A stretch of DNA of 64,000 nt from Marinicella sp964352015 (GTDB lineage: Bacteria; Pseudomonadota; Gammaproteobacteria; Xanthomonadales; Marinicellaceae): positions 62,001-126,000 of the forward strand of contig CAYGPU010000005.1 of NCBI GenBank assembly GCA_964352015.1, written 5' to 3'. How positions within the stretch are numbered: position 1 is the first letter of the stretch; each line of letters starts with the position of its first letter. A program made the translations under genes and the position numbers. Below are positions 44,218 through 55,000 of the stretch, one piece after another. The notes beneath the pieces were generated by a model. It ran no database searches. It had not been told where the DNA came from and saw only the letters and a list, made by a program, of their open reading frames with translations.

Positions 44218-44805
44218 ATGGCTAAAATTAATTTATTACCCTGGCGTGAAGAAAGGCGCCAACAACTCACCAAAGAATTTTATATTTTATTGGGTATCTC
44301 AGCGAGCTTGGCATTGTTGCTTTTTGCTCTGGCGTATTACTTTTTTGACCAAAGTATTAAATTCCAAAATCAAAGAAATTCATTTCTAACTTCAGAGATA
44401 ACAAAGCTTGATCAGCAAATTGCTGAAATTGATAAGCTTGAAGCCAAAAAAGCCGGTTTAATTGCCAGGCAACAAGTCATTGAAGAATTACAGGCTAACA
44501 GAACGCAAATGGTTCATTTGTTTGATGAATTGGTGAAAACCATCCCTAATGGTGTGTTTCTAGAGAAGATCACCCAACAAGGCACATCGATTTCAATGGA
44601 AGGGTATTCGCAATCTCATTCGAGGGTATCTGATTATATGCGCAGACTGGATGAGTCAGACTGGTTCACTAAAATTGAATTGGACTATATCAAGGCTGAT
44701 GAAACTTTAGGTACTCACGAACAAAAATTTAAATTAAGTGTTAAGTTGGTCAATCCACAGCGTACTAATGACACTGATCAAACCGATGAGGATGTGTTGT
44801 CATGA
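44218..44805 (+). CDS. pilN: Type IV pilus assembly protein PilN
   Basis: PilN is a bitopic alignment-complex protein. It begins with the PilM-binding motif INLLPWREERRQQ (the ATG at 44218 gives the family-typical MAKINLLPW; a TTG at 44209 is possible). One transmembrane helix (FYILLGISASLALLLFALAYYFF) and a periplasmic coiled coil plus ferredoxin-like domain follow. It is 195 residues and overlaps pilO by 4 nt. Confidence 0.94.
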   Translation: MAKINLLPWREERRQQLTKEFYILLGISASLALLLFALAYYFFDQSIKFQNQRNSFLTSEITKLDQQIAEIDKLEAKKAGLIARQQVIEELQANRTQMVHLFDELVKTIPNGVFLEKITQQGTSISMEGYSQSHSRVSDYMRRLDESDWFTKIELDYIKADETLGTHEQKFKLSVKLVNPQRTNDTDQTDEDVLS

Positions 44806-45443
44806 GTTTTATTGATGAAATTAATAGTTTAGATACAAGTAACCCAGGAGGGTGGCCAGGTTCAGTAAAGGTGGCAGCTTTGGTGGCACTCGCCATATTG
44901 ATATTAGCAGGTGGGCACTGGTTTGTCATAAAGGACATGAGAACAAGCCTAGATAGTTTACAAAAAAAGGAAATTGAATTAAAAAATACTTATTCATTTA
45001 AACATCAAAAAGCGGCCCAATTGGATGCTTATAAAGAGCAACTTGAAGAGATGGAAATAATCTTGCAATCAATGCTCAGACAGCTACCAAGCAAAAACGA
45101 AATGTCAGACTTAATTGTTGATGTTTCACAAACTGCGCTGGCCAGTGGTATAGAAAATGAATTATTTGAACCCGGTGCTGAATCGTTGAAGGATTTTTAT
45201 GCTGAAAAACCTATCAGTCTCAAAATGAAAGGGAATTATCATGAATTCGGAAACTTCGTCAGCGGAGTGGCCTCCTTGCCAAGGGTGGTCATATTAACCA
45301 TGCACGATATATCTTTAAAGCCATTGGGTGATTCAATCCAAGGCGGCAGATTGCTGTTAGAAGGCACTGCAAAAACATACCGTTATTTAGACGATGAAGA
45401 GATCTTGGCCGTTGACAACGCGGCAGGAGCTAAAAAGAAATGA
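44802..45443 (+). CDS. pilO: Type IV pilus assembly protein PilO
   Basis: PilO pairs with PilN in the periplasm. The 213-residue protein has an inner-membrane helix (VAALVALAILILAGGHWFVI), a coiled-coil stretch rich in Lys and Glu and a C-terminal domain (LKMKGNYHEFGNFVSGVASLPR cut as LKMKGNYHEFGNF and VSGVASLPR). Start and stop overlap neighbours by 4 nt on both sides, which indicates coupled translation. Confidence 0.94.
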   Translation: MSFIDEINSLDTSNPGGWPGSVKVAALVALAILILAGGHWFVIKDMRTSLDSLQKKEIELKNTYSFKHQKAAQLDAYKEQLEEMEIILQSMLRQLPSKNEMSDLIVDVSQTALASGIENELFEPGAESLKDFYAEKPISLKMKGNYHEFGNFVSGVASLPRVVILTMHDISLKPLGDSIQGGRLLLEGTAKTYRYLDDEEILAVDNAAGAKKK

Positions 45444-45964
45444 ACAAAGTATTAATAATGCTGCTGTTTACATTCTTGCTGGGTTGTAACAACAACATCA
45501 ATGACTTGAATGAATTTATTGATCGTCAAAACAGTAAACCAGTAAAACCAATCGATCCTTTACCACAACTTAAGCCACTTGAGGTTTTTGAATACAATGC
45601 GACGGCAGCGCGGGATCCTTTTTCAAACGATCTAGAATTAGAGGCTGAGTCAGAACAGCAAACTCTGGTGGCGTCTGAAGATGGTAGAGGGCCTGATTTG
45701 TCAAGACGGAAAGAGTTTTTAGAGTCTTATCCATTAGACAGTTTGTTGATGGTTGGTACTTATCAACAAGACAATGATTACTGGGCTTTGGTAGTTGATC
45801 CAGAGGGAACCATACACCGTGTCTCTCAAGGTCATTATTTAGGTCATAACCATGGACAAGTGGTTTCGATTTTTGAAGATGAAATCCAATTAACTGAATG
45901 GATTAACGATGGCTTAGGGGCGTGGCGTGAACGCAGTGCTGCAATGGCTTTGAAAGAAGAATGA
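45440..45964 (+). CDS. pilP: Type IV pilus lipoprotein PilP
   Basis: PilP is the inner-membrane lipoprotein that links PilNO to the PilQ secretin. The signal ends in lipobox LLGC (Cys16). The conserved segments ARDPFSND and LLMVGTYQQDNDYWALVVDPEG followed by the VSQGHYLGHNHGQV homology region match the family. The 174-residue length is normal. It overlaps pilO and pilQ by 4 nt each. Confidence 0.94.
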   Translation: MNKVLIMLLFTFLLGCNNNINDLNEFIDRQNSKPVKPIDPLPQLKPLEVFEYNATAARDPFSNDLELEAESEQQTLVASEDGRGPDLSRRKEFLESYPLDSLLMVGTYQQDNDYWALVVDPEGTIHRVSQGHYLGHNHGQVVSIFEDEIQLTEWINDGLGAWRERSAAMALKEE

Positions 45965-48144
45965 ATGTGAGTGAATTTATGAAGATGAATAATTTATTTT
46001 TGAGTAGAATGAGCATGAAGAAATTTATATTTACTCTGTTTTGTATGATGCTGACTTTACAGTCTCTTGCGCAGTCATCTATAGAGAATATTGATGTCAG
46101 AACTGGACAAGATGGAGCTGTGGTCATAGATTTTACTTTCAGTAACACCACGGTTCAACCTGAATTGTTTTCAACCAACTTGCCACCAAGACTTGCACTG
46201 GATTTTTCAGCGACTGAGAATGCCAGTAACGTCAGGAATATGGCCATAGGCACTGGTAGCGCCAAAGGTATGCGGGTGGTTTCGAGTGGTGATAAAACCA
46301 GAGTGGTCATAGACTTGCTCAATCAAGTGACATACGAAATGTCTACTGTTGAAAACACTGTCTCATTGTCGATAACTGGAAAGGATTTTGTCAGAAGTCA
46401 AAACTCAAATAACATAACAAATGTAGAGGTTGTTGACTTCAGAAGAGGTACAGAGGGTCAAGGTATCATTCAAGTTGAGCTTTCAAATTCAGATGCCATT
46501 ATTAATTACTCTGAAACCTTAGGCAAAGTTACAGTTGAGGTTGCCAACAGCCAACTTCACGAATCAATGGATAAAAAACTGGATGTCATTGATTTCGCTA
46601 CACCTGTTTCTTATGTAGATTCCAGACAAACTGCTGGTAATGTTAAAATTGACATTGAAGTATCAGGCCCTTATGAAAAAGTAGTGTATCAAACTGGTAA
46701 TCTTTACACTGTCGAAATAAAAGAACTTGTTCAGGACATGTCGAATAAATCTAAGTTAATCGATGATGAACTTGTTTACACAGGTAATAAAGTGTCATTT
46801 AATTTTCAAGACATTCCAGTCAGGTCTGTTATTCAGTTAATAGCAGACGCCTCACAATTAAATATTGTGGTTGCTGATAATGTCGACGGTAACGTGACTT
46901 TGCGATTAAATGAAGTGCCATGGGATCAAGCTTTAGATATAGTTCTTCAAAGTAAGCAATTGGATCAGAGAAGAAGAGGCGATGTTATTTGGGTTGCTCC
47001 AGCTTCTGAGATAGCACAACGCGAAAAAGAAAAGTTGGAAGCATTGAGTCAAAAAGAAGAGTTGGAGCCGTTGGATAATATTTTTATTCAAGTCAATTAC
47101 GCCAAAGCTGAAGAGTTGGCCATGTTAATCAATGGTGATTCTTCTACAGGTGAAGGCAGTAGTGGTAATGCGTTGATTTCAAACAGAGGATCTGTTGCTT
47201 TTGATGAAAGAACCAATACTTTGCTTGTAACTGATGTTCCTGATAGATTAATTGTTATCCAAGAATTGGTGGATAACTTAGATAGATCAGTTCAACAAGT
47301 TCAAATTGAAACACGTATTGTTGTAGCTTCAGAAAAATTTGGTGATGAGTTAGGTGTTCGTTTTGGTGTGACCGGTTCTCATGAAGATAAATATGGAAAC
47401 ATCATCAGTACTGGTGGAAGCGCATCTGCGGTCGATCGTTTGAACAATGCTGCACTGAACAGAAGATATACATCTCCAAGTGGGTCTGGGTTACCAACAG
47501 TTACCCCAGATACTGAATTTTCTTCCCCCATTGCAGGACCACCTTTGGGTGAGCGGTTAAATGTTAATTTACCTGCTGCATCGACATCAGCTGGTAGTTG
47601 GGCTGCCAGTATCCTTGCTGCAGATTTCTTGTTAGATTTAGAGTTGTCTGCTTTGGAGACTGAAGATCGAGGTGAAGTGATTTCATCGCCACGTGTCATA
47701 ACAGCCAATCAATCACAAGCAATTATAAAACAAGGTGTTCAAATTCCTTATGAGCAAGCCACTTCTAGTGGCGCTACATCGATTACATTTAAAGATGCGG
47801 TTTTATCCTTGAATGTAGTTCCATTGATTACACCAGATGAGAGAGTGGATCTGACCCTAAAAGTTGACCAAGATGCAATTGGTCAAGAGATTTCAACTTC
47901 TTTAGGTGGCAGTGTTCCTTCAATCGATACTCGATCCGTTGAAACTCGTGTTTTAGTTAATAATGGTCAGACTGTAGTATTGGGCGGTATTTACGAACAA
48001 ATTCGAAGAACTACTAAATCTAAAGTTCCAGTTTTAGGTGATATTCCAGGATTGGGTAATTTGTTCAGAAACAAATCAGTGCAAGACGATAAGGCGGAGT
48101 TGTTAATATTTGTAACTCCTACAATAATTAAAGAAAGTTTATAA
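45961..48144 (+). CDS. pilQ: Type IV pilus secretin PilQ
   Basis: PilQ forms the outer-membrane channel. After a signal peptide (FIFTLFCMMLTLQSLAQ) there are two AMIN domains (about residues 40-130 and 165-260). A short N0/STN-like domain (FNFQDIPVRSVIQLIADAS), an N1/secretin-N domain and the secretin domain follow, ending in VPVLGDIPGLGNLFR and LLIFVTPTII. The 727-residue length is normal. Several in-frame ATGs (45961, 45979, 46009, 46015) could start it; 45961 overlaps the pilP stop. Confidence 0.95.
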   Translation: MNVSEFMKMNNLFLSRMSMKKFIFTLFCMMLTLQSLAQSSIENIDVRTGQDGAVVIDFTFSNTTVQPELFSTNLPPRLALDFSATENASNVRNMAIGTGSAKGMRVVSSGDKTRVVIDLLNQVTYEMSTVENTVSLSITGKDFVRSQNSNNITNVEVVDFRRGTEGQGIIQVELSNSDAIINYSETLGKVTVEVANSQLHESMDKKLDVIDFATPVSYVDSRQTAGNVKIDIEVSGPYEKVVYQTGNLYTVEIKELVQDMSNKSKLIDDELVYTGNKVSFNFQDIPVRSVIQLIADASQLNIVVADNVDGNVTLRLNEVPWDQALDIVLQSKQLDQRRRGDVIWVAPASEIAQREKEKLEALSQKEELEPLDNIFIQVNYAKAEELAMLINGDSSTGEGSSGNALISNRGSVAFDERTNTLLVTDVPDRLIVIQELVDNLDRSVQQVQIETRIVVASEKFGDELGVRFGVTGSHEDKYGNIISTGGSASAVDRLNNAALNRRYTSPSGSGLPTVTPDTEFSSPIAGPPLGERLNVNLPAASTSAGSWAASILAADFLLDLELSALETEDRGEVISSPRVITANQSQAIIKQGVQIPYEQATSSGATSITFKDAVLSLNVVPLITPDERVDLTLKVDQDAIGQEISTSLGGSVPSIDTRSVETRVLVNNGQTVVLGGIYEQIRRTTKSKVPVLGDIPGLGNLFRNKSVQDDKAELLIFVTPTIIKESL

Positions 48145-48164
48145 AATTACATTGAAGGTTTAAT

Positions 48165-50894
48165 ATGTTAAAAAACGCAAAACAACTCATTATATGTTCC
48201 TTGGTGTTGGTATTATTATCGGCATGTGGCGGTAGCAGTGACAGTGGTGGAACATCACCAGGTCCAGCTGTTTCAAACCTAAGAATTACTTTCAGTCCTG
48301 CTGCACCTACAGTTCCGGCTAATACCAATGATTTTCCAATCATTCTAAACTCGCCTTTCTACACACAACTGAATGTTACTGTGACTTTTGATAATGGCAC
48401 CCCTATACCAGATGCCACTGAAATTCAACTTCAAACATCTAATGTTCAAGTGGCTCCTATTTCTACATTGGACGATCCAGAGACCACTGATATCAATGAA
48501 TTCACAACATTGTTCGGGACTGTTCCATCTGAATCAAGCGGTGGCAATGGTACATTTTTCATTCACGGTATCAGCCCAGGTACAGTTACTTTGACAGCAT
48601 CAGCAGTTGACCCACAAACAGGTCGGACTTCTCGTGCAACTTTCAATTACACCATTTCAGAGGGTCCTGATCAATTTGACCGGTTAACCCTTGAACCACA
48701 ATCTCAAACGATTCCAGCCAATATTTTTAATTTATCACCAGAGCAAGCGTTTTTAACTGTCTACATGACTGAGGTAGAAATTAGTTTTAGAGACCCTCTT
48801 GGTAATTTTGTTAATCCGGCAGGTGCTGATGGTGAATCAACTGTTGGGGTTTCAATTAACCCACTTTCAGTAGCGGCATTCTCGACTCTAGACGATCCAT
48901 CTACAGACGATGTGAATGAAATATTTGTGTTATTAGGTTCAGGCCCTGTTGATATGACGGCAGGTAAAGGTAAAATATTTGTTTGGGCTAGTGATCCAGG
49001 TGTTGCAACAATAACAGTTAATGCGCTTGATCAATTTACTGGCGAAACAATCAGTAACCAACTTGATATCTTTGTCGATGCAGGCACAGATCCAGGATTG
49101 CCAAACTCTATTTCATTGACAGGAACTGGCAACAGTTACATCAATGGATCAGGTGGGCCACAATCACAAACCATCCAAGCATTTGTAGAATCCTCAACGG
49201 GTGTTTCAGTTAATGACCCTATTGGATTTAACAATGTAATTGCCAGTATGACTACTGACAGTCAAAACAGTGGTGAAAAGTTAACTGGTGTAAATGCTCA
49301 AGGTCTTAATGTTCAAGGTCAATCAATTAACATAAACAGCAGTAATGGCGTGGCTTCATTTCAATTACTCAGTGGTACTGTTTCAAACACAGCAATCATT
49401 ACTGTTACCACAGACAGAGCTGACAACAATGTAGACAATGGTCTACAAGACCCGATCACTGCACAAAGATCATTTGTAATCAGTGATGGTGTGTTGTTTG
49501 GATTAGACATCACCTCTCCTGAAATCGGTGGTTTGTTCATTAACCGTGTTGATAACACAGTAGTTAATGAAGACGGTATTGGTAATCTTGATGGTACCTA
49601 TACAATAACAGTTAGTGCCATTGGAACTGATAAAGGCGGTAACCCCGCTTTACCACAAACCATTCAGTTTGGATTGATTGACAGTCCAGTGATTGGCTTC
49701 CCAGATGATGGACCTGGTACATTCGTTAACTCAGGCATCGATGGTGACCCTCAAGAAGGTGGTGATTTATTCACCTCACTCAGTGGTGATTTCATCAACG
49801 GCACTGCAGAGGTTCAACCCAACGATACATTGTTGGTGTTTGGTGAGGAAATACTCAGAAATGAAGATTTGGAAAGTGCTGTCACTGTGCAGTCAATTAT
49901 TTCGGATACCACACTAAGAATTTCAGAGAACTTCAACGCCAACAACTTATCTGGAGCAGTTATCAATGACTTAGATATTTTCCCATACATCATAGGTCGT
50001 GCGGTTGATGGAAACATCAATGCCACAGCTACGATTGATGGAAATGGGGTTGCGTCAACTCAGATTAATTACCCAGTATCTAAATTAGGTAAGATCGCTG
50101 GTATTTATGCCAAAGGTCAGGGCGCAGTTGTTAACGGCGTGACAAGAAATGTGACTGATGTCGAATTGATTATTTATCCAGGTGCAGGGTCAGTTGGTGA
50201 TACCGACTTAACACCAAGCATCAGTGTTTCACCGAGTATCATTCCTGCCAACATAGCCACACCAGTTACTGTTTGTGTTTATGATGCTGCATTCAGTCCG
50301 CTACAAGGTGCTTCTGTACAATGGGGTTATGTTGGAGGCGCTGGTACAGGCTTTATTGATGGTGTTGCTGGTTCGGGCATCATGGAAAACAGAACGGGTC
50401 AAAATGGTTGTGCTACGGGTTTAGCAGAACCCAGTGGTGTGATAGAAGTATCTGATACAACTGGTTTTATTTTTAATGTTGGCTCCATCTCTTGTTTGAA
50501 TGAGAATATACAAGATGTATGTATTCGCGTTGCAGATCCAGGATCGATATTCCTTTCAGCGGCTCCTGCATTCCACAACAGCAGTGGCGTTAAAATTATT
50601 GATTTATTCTTGTTCGGTGGAAATGGTGAAGGTATCGCCAACGTTCCTTTATTTGGCTCTTGCACATCAAGTGGTGGAGAGTTAAGGGTAGCAGTCCAAC
50701 CTGGAAGTACCGATGAAAATGGCATGGCAGAAGCCAACGTATTTGCAGCCTTAGATGGCATAAATGAGTCATTCAGTGGTACCTGTGAATTCACTACTGG
50801 TTCTGGGTCTCCTGTAGCAACAGTTGAATTCAATGGTAGAGACGTATGTGAGCTGGGTGTATCGCCCAATACCCCGCCAGAATGTACGCCATAG
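48165..50894 (+). CDS. Large lipoprotein with repeated Ig-like domains
   Basis: A 909-residue predicted lipoprotein (lipobox LSAC, Cys21) of unknown function. The mature part is Ser/Thr/Gly/Asp rich and consists of beta-sandwich-like repeats. Two are clearly related, 140 residues apart: STLDDPETTDINEF at about 100-113 and STLDDPSTDDVNEI at about 240-253, each followed by a PG-TIT/TLTA strand. A recurring PAN motif (TVPAN, TIPAN, IIPAN) marks domain starts. It begins 20 bp after pilQ with no terminator between, so it may be part of the pilMNOPQ transcript. A terminator follows it. A surface-exposed or periplasmic adhesin or anchor role is only inference. Confidence 0.85.
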   Translation: MLKNAKQLIICSLVLVLLSACGGSSDSGGTSPGPAVSNLRITFSPAAPTVPANTNDFPIILNSPFYTQLNVTVTFDNGTPIPDATEIQLQTSNVQVAPISTLDDPETTDINEFTTLFGTVPSESSGGNGTFFIHGISPGTVTLTASAVDPQTGRTSRATFNYTISEGPDQFDRLTLEPQSQTIPANIFNLSPEQAFLTVYMTEVEISFRDPLGNFVNPAGADGESTVGVSINPLSVAAFSTLDDPSTDDVNEIFVLLGSGPVDMTAGKGKIFVWASDPGVATITVNALDQFTGETISNQLDIFVDAGTDPGLPNSISLTGTGNSYINGSGGPQSQTIQAFVESSTGVSVNDPIGFNNVIASMTTDSQNSGEKLTGVNAQGLNVQGQSININSSNGVASFQLLSGTVSNTAIITVTTDRADNNVDNGLQDPITAQRSFVISDGVLFGLDITSPEIGGLFINRVDNTVVNEDGIGNLDGTYTITVSAIGTDKGGNPALPQTIQFGLIDSPVIGFPDDGPGTFVNSGIDGDPQEGGDLFTSLSGDFINGTAEVQPNDTLLVFGEEILRNEDLESAVTVQSIISDTTLRISENFNANNLSGAVINDLDIFPYIIGRAVDGNINATATIDGNGVASTQINYPVSKLGKIAGIYAKGQGAVVNGVTRNVTDVELIIYPGAGSVGDTDLTPSISVSPSIIPANIATPVTVCVYDAAFSPLQGASVQWGYVGGAGTGFIDGVAGSGIMENRTGQNGCATGLAEPSGVIEVSDTTGFIFNVGSISCLNENIQDVCIRVADPGSIFLSAAPAFHNSSGVKIIDLFLFGGNGEGIANVPLFGSCTSSGGELRVAVQPGSTDENGMAEANVFAALDGINESFSGTCEFTTGSGSPVATVEFNGRDVCELGVSPNTPPECTP

Positions 50895-50914
50895 ATTGAA
50901 TCCATGATTTTTTC

Positions 50915-50948
50915 AAAGGCTTATCAATATGATAAGCCTTTTTTTTTT
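50915..50948 (+). terminator. Rho-independent terminator of the pilMNOPQ-lipoprotein unit
   Basis: AAAGGCTTATC and GATAAGCCTTT form a perfect 11-bp stem around AATAT, followed by more than eight T. It lies about 20 bp after the lipoprotein stop codon. Confidence 0.95.
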
Positions 50949-51018
50949 GAGTGACTAAAAGCACATGATATTGTCATTCAAACACATACAATAACAATAT
51001 TGAATATTATTAAGCGTT

Positions 51019-52083
51019 ATGAGAACTTTACTGTTAATTACCATGGGAATCACATTAGTGGCCTGTCAAAAAGGCGCACCTGATTCGGAAAAGCAATCCA
51101 AATCATCTGAACAAGATGAACAAGAAAAAGTCATCATCAATGTTGAAACTGCGAAAACATACTTAGGGGAGTCTATCGCTACTTTAAAATCAACTGCTAT
51201 TCTTGAAGCCGATCGGGCAGCGACCATTACCACCAAGTCTTCTGGAATTATTCTCGATATATTGGTTGAAGAAGGTGACTTGGTAGAAAAAGATCAAGTT
51301 TTATTGGTGCTGGAATCAGATGAACAGCAGTTAACATTGCAGTCTGCAACGGCCAATTATGCTAAAAGCCTGAATAATTTTGAACGGGCTCAGAAGTTGC
51401 AAGCCAAAGGACTGGTAAATGAAGAACAAATTGATAACCTCAAGTTTGAAACACGTTCATTAAAGGCGGCACTTGACCAAGCTGCTATGAACTTATCTTT
51501 TACCCAAGTTAAATCACCATTTGCAGGAACTGTGGTTAAGCGTCACGTTAAAATAGGTAATTTGGTTCAAAATGCCACAGCTGTTTTTGAAGTGATTGAT
51601 TTTGATTCACTGCAGGCAAAAATAGATGTCCCCGAACACCAGTGGCGCATCATGAAACCCGGTTTACCAGTACAGTTTGAGTTTGATGCTTTGGAAAGTC
51701 AATTTGTCACCGGTGAGGTTATTCGGGTCAGTCCTGTCATCGATTCAGCTTCAGGAACATTTGAAATAACGGTACAAGTAGATAACTCAGAAAAACTCTT
51801 AAGGCCGGGTCTGTTCGCTAAAGCACAGATTATTTTCGATCAAAAAGACGATGTTGTTCTGGTTGATAAGAATTCAATCATAAGAGAAGACGAATTAGCT
51901 TACGTGTATTTGCTTGAAGGCGAAAATGAAGTCAAAAAAATCAAAGTATCATTGGGTTATGAAATGTCAGATGCCTATGAAATTACCAGCGGTTTGATGA
52001 ATGAACAAGTGGTTATAACTACAGGTAAAAATAACTTAACGCCTGATGTGCTTGTTAATGTGGTTAATTACGACGAATCTTAA
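51019..52083 (+). CDS. RND efflux periplasmic adaptor lipoprotein (HlyD/MFP family)
   Basis: A 354-residue membrane-fusion protein, lipidated at Cys16 (lipobox LVAC). It has the biotinyl-lipoyl halves SGIILDILVEEGDLVEKDQ and VKSPFAGTVVKRHVKIGNLV around an alpha-helical hairpin, followed by beta-barrel and membrane-proximal domains. Its stop codon overlaps the start of the first RND pump gene by one base. It is the only adaptor for the two pumps in the cluster; no TolC-like gene is nearby. Confidence 0.92.
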   Translation: MRTLLLITMGITLVACQKGAPDSEKQSKSSEQDEQEKVIINVETAKTYLGESIATLKSTAILEADRAATITTKSSGIILDILVEEGDLVEKDQVLLVLESDEQQLTLQSATANYAKSLNNFERAQKLQAKGLVNEEQIDNLKFETRSLKAALDQAAMNLSFTQVKSPFAGTVVKRHVKIGNLVQNATAVFEVIDFDSLQAKIDVPEHQWRIMKPGLPVQFEFDALESQFVTGEVIRVSPVIDSASGTFEITVQVDNSEKLLRPGLFAKAQIIFDQKDDVVLVDKNSIIREDELAYVYLLEGENEVKKIKVSLGYEMSDAYEITSGLMNEQVVITTGKNNLTPDVLVNVVNYDES

Positions 52084-55000
52084 TGATCAATTCTATCACA
52101 CAATTTGCAACCAATCGCAGGGTCACTGTGTGTATGTTGGCCATTGGGTTCATTCTTTTTGGTAGCATTGCCATGAACAACATGCCAGTTACACTGTTGC
52201 CCTCGTTAGAGTATCCAACTTTAACCATTCGAACAGAGTACGACAACACTGGCCCTGAGGAAATGGAACTGTTGATCACCAAACCGCTTGAAGAGAGTGT
52301 GGGTGTGGTTAAAGGGTTGAATAAAATATACTCAACCTCAACAACAGGTCGCTCTGATGTTAAATTGCAATTTAATTGGGATGCTGACATGAAAAGAGCT
52401 ACTTACGATGTCAGAGATCGGATGGATGCTGTGCAATTACCCTTAGATGTCGATTCACCTATTTTGTTGCGTTTTAATCCATCTACCGACCCCATCATTC
52501 AGTTGTCTTTAAACCTAGAAGCCGAAGGGTCGCCAGCAGAACTTAAGCGCCTGCGAACTTATGCTGACAATGATTTGAAGAAGAAACTTGATCCAATCGC
52601 CGGAGTTGCTGCGGTTAAAATCAGTGGCGGATATGAAAAGGAAATCGAAATTTTACCCGATCAATTTAAATTATCTCAATTAGGCTTAAGTATTGATGAC
52701 ATTTCAAATCGATTGAGGCAAGAAAATATCAACCTATCCGGTGGTTCAATTAAGCAGGGCAGTAAAATGTTCTTGGTCCGTACGGTCAATCAATTTGAAA
52801 ACATTGACGCTATCAAGCAATTGATCATCACCAATAAAGGTGGACGCAGCATAAAAATCAATGACGTTGCTACCGTCACACTGGGCCACAAAGACCGAAA
52901 ATCCATCAATCGACTGAATGGTAAAGAGTCCATTGAGGTGGCTATCTATAAAGAAGGTGACAGCAACACAGTTGCAGTTGCAAAAGCAGTCAAAGACAAG
53001 ATTCAAGAGATCAACAAACAAATGCCCAATGGGGCCTCCATAGTCATCATAGATGACCAGTCCGCATTCATCAAGGATGCCATAGATAACGTCATCAGTG
53101 CAGCAATGATTGGTGGGATTTTAGCTGTGTTAATCATTTACCTATTTTTAAAAGACATCTTAGCCACAGCAATTATTGCTGTGCTGATTCCAGTTTCTGT
53201 GATATCAGGTTTCTTTTTTATGTACCGAGCTGGTGTCAGTTTTAATATCATGTCCTTGGGTGGTATTGCCTTAGCGGTGGGTTTGTTGGTTGATAACGGT
53301 ATTGTGGTTTTAGAAAATATTGCTTCAAAAATGAAACTTAAAAATAACCCCATTGAAGCCGTTCGAGCTGGTACTGCAGAGGTGGGTGGTGCCATCACAG
53401 CATCAACACTGACCACCATAGCGGTGTTTTTGCCTCTGGTATTTGTGCAAGGCATTGCCGGGCAGTTATTCAAAGACCAGGCGTTGACCGTCACGTTTAC
53501 ATTGGTGGTTTCCTTGATTTTTGCACTGATTCTTATACCCATGTTATCGAGTTTAAAGCACCGAAAATCTGGGTTCAGTGATGCAACCGGTGAAACGGCA
53601 TACCAGCCAAAAACCAAGATTGGTGGGGCCATCAGGACAGGCAGAAGATCTGTATTTAATTTTATTACTGATGGCTTTTTGTTACTTGTCAGTGTGCCTG
53701 TAGTGCTGATTGGAACTGGACTGAAATATTTATTATTCGTTCCTGCCACAATCGTCAATAAGCTGTTTGATGGTTTAGCACATGGCTATAAAAAAATGCT
53801 TCCTTGGGCGTTAAGAAATCGTTTAACAGTGATGTTTTTTGCCACGCTTTGTTTCCTCTCTGGTTTGTATTTGTTGCCTAAAATTGGCGTTGAATTGATA
53901 CCTGACATGGATGCCAGCACAGTCAAAATAAATTTTAAATTACCCGAAGGCTCTACCATTGAAGCCACAGACGAATTTTTCAAAAAGCTGAGTCAAAAAC
54001 TCAAAGGTTCTGATTCAGTAGAACTTGTTTATGGTTTCAGTGGTGAAGGTAATTTACTCGATACCTCGTCGTTATCTGGTGGTGAAAATTCAGGCCAAAT
54101 CACACTGAAAATTAAACCAGGGACGAATAAAGCTGTGGTGCAAAAACAAGCCCTCGAGGTGATTAATGCCACGCCTGGGCTACAAAGTGAGCTGAAAACA
54201 GGTCAGTTTTTTGATTTAGCCAAACCGATTGAAATCGAGCTGATTGGAAATGATTTGAACTTGCTTAAAGAAAATGCGGTGCGACTGGCTCGATTGATGA
54301 TGGCAGATACTCAGTTCATCAATGTCGATGATGGTGTTGAAATCGGTAATCCTGAGGTGCAACTGTATTTTGATCAAGAAAAAATATCCTCACTGGGTAT
54401 GAATGTTTCTACAGTGGCAAACAATGTGGTTAATAAGGTTTTGGGTAAAGTTGATACCACTGTGTATTGGCAAGACCAAAAAATGGATTTACGCGTCAGA
54501 ACCCAAGAAAACCAACGGGATTCTATTGAAGACATCAAAAATTTAATCATCAACCCAGAGAGCAATTCTCCTATTAGGTTGGTTGATGTGGCTGAAGTTA
54601 AAATTGCCGAAGGCCCGGGTTTCATTCTCAGACGCAATCAAGATCGAACGGTGGTGGTTTCTGCAGACATCAACAACACGGCCTTGAGTGATGCTGTTGA
54701 AAAAGTCAATCAGTTAGTCAGTCAAGCCAACATACACCCTCTGGTGATGACCAAAGTTACGGGCCAAAATGAAGATTTGGAATCTTCAAACCAATCGATG
54801 ATATTTGCTTTGTCATTGGCGGTGTTTTTGGTTTACATGATTCTGGCCTCTCAATTCGAATCTTTTATCCACCCTTTTGTGATTTTGTTTTCCGTGCCCT
54901 TGGCATTCATTGGTGCTGTTTGGGCCTTGTTCCTAACCGGTACGTCTATCTCCGTGGTGGTGTTTATTGGATTGATTATGTTGGCAGGTATTGTGGTTAA

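Noticed and set aside
53138..53758. 206-residue open frame on the minus strand inside RND permease 1
   Set aside because: Antisense shadow of a clear membrane transporter gene; composition and lack of ribosome site speak against a gene.
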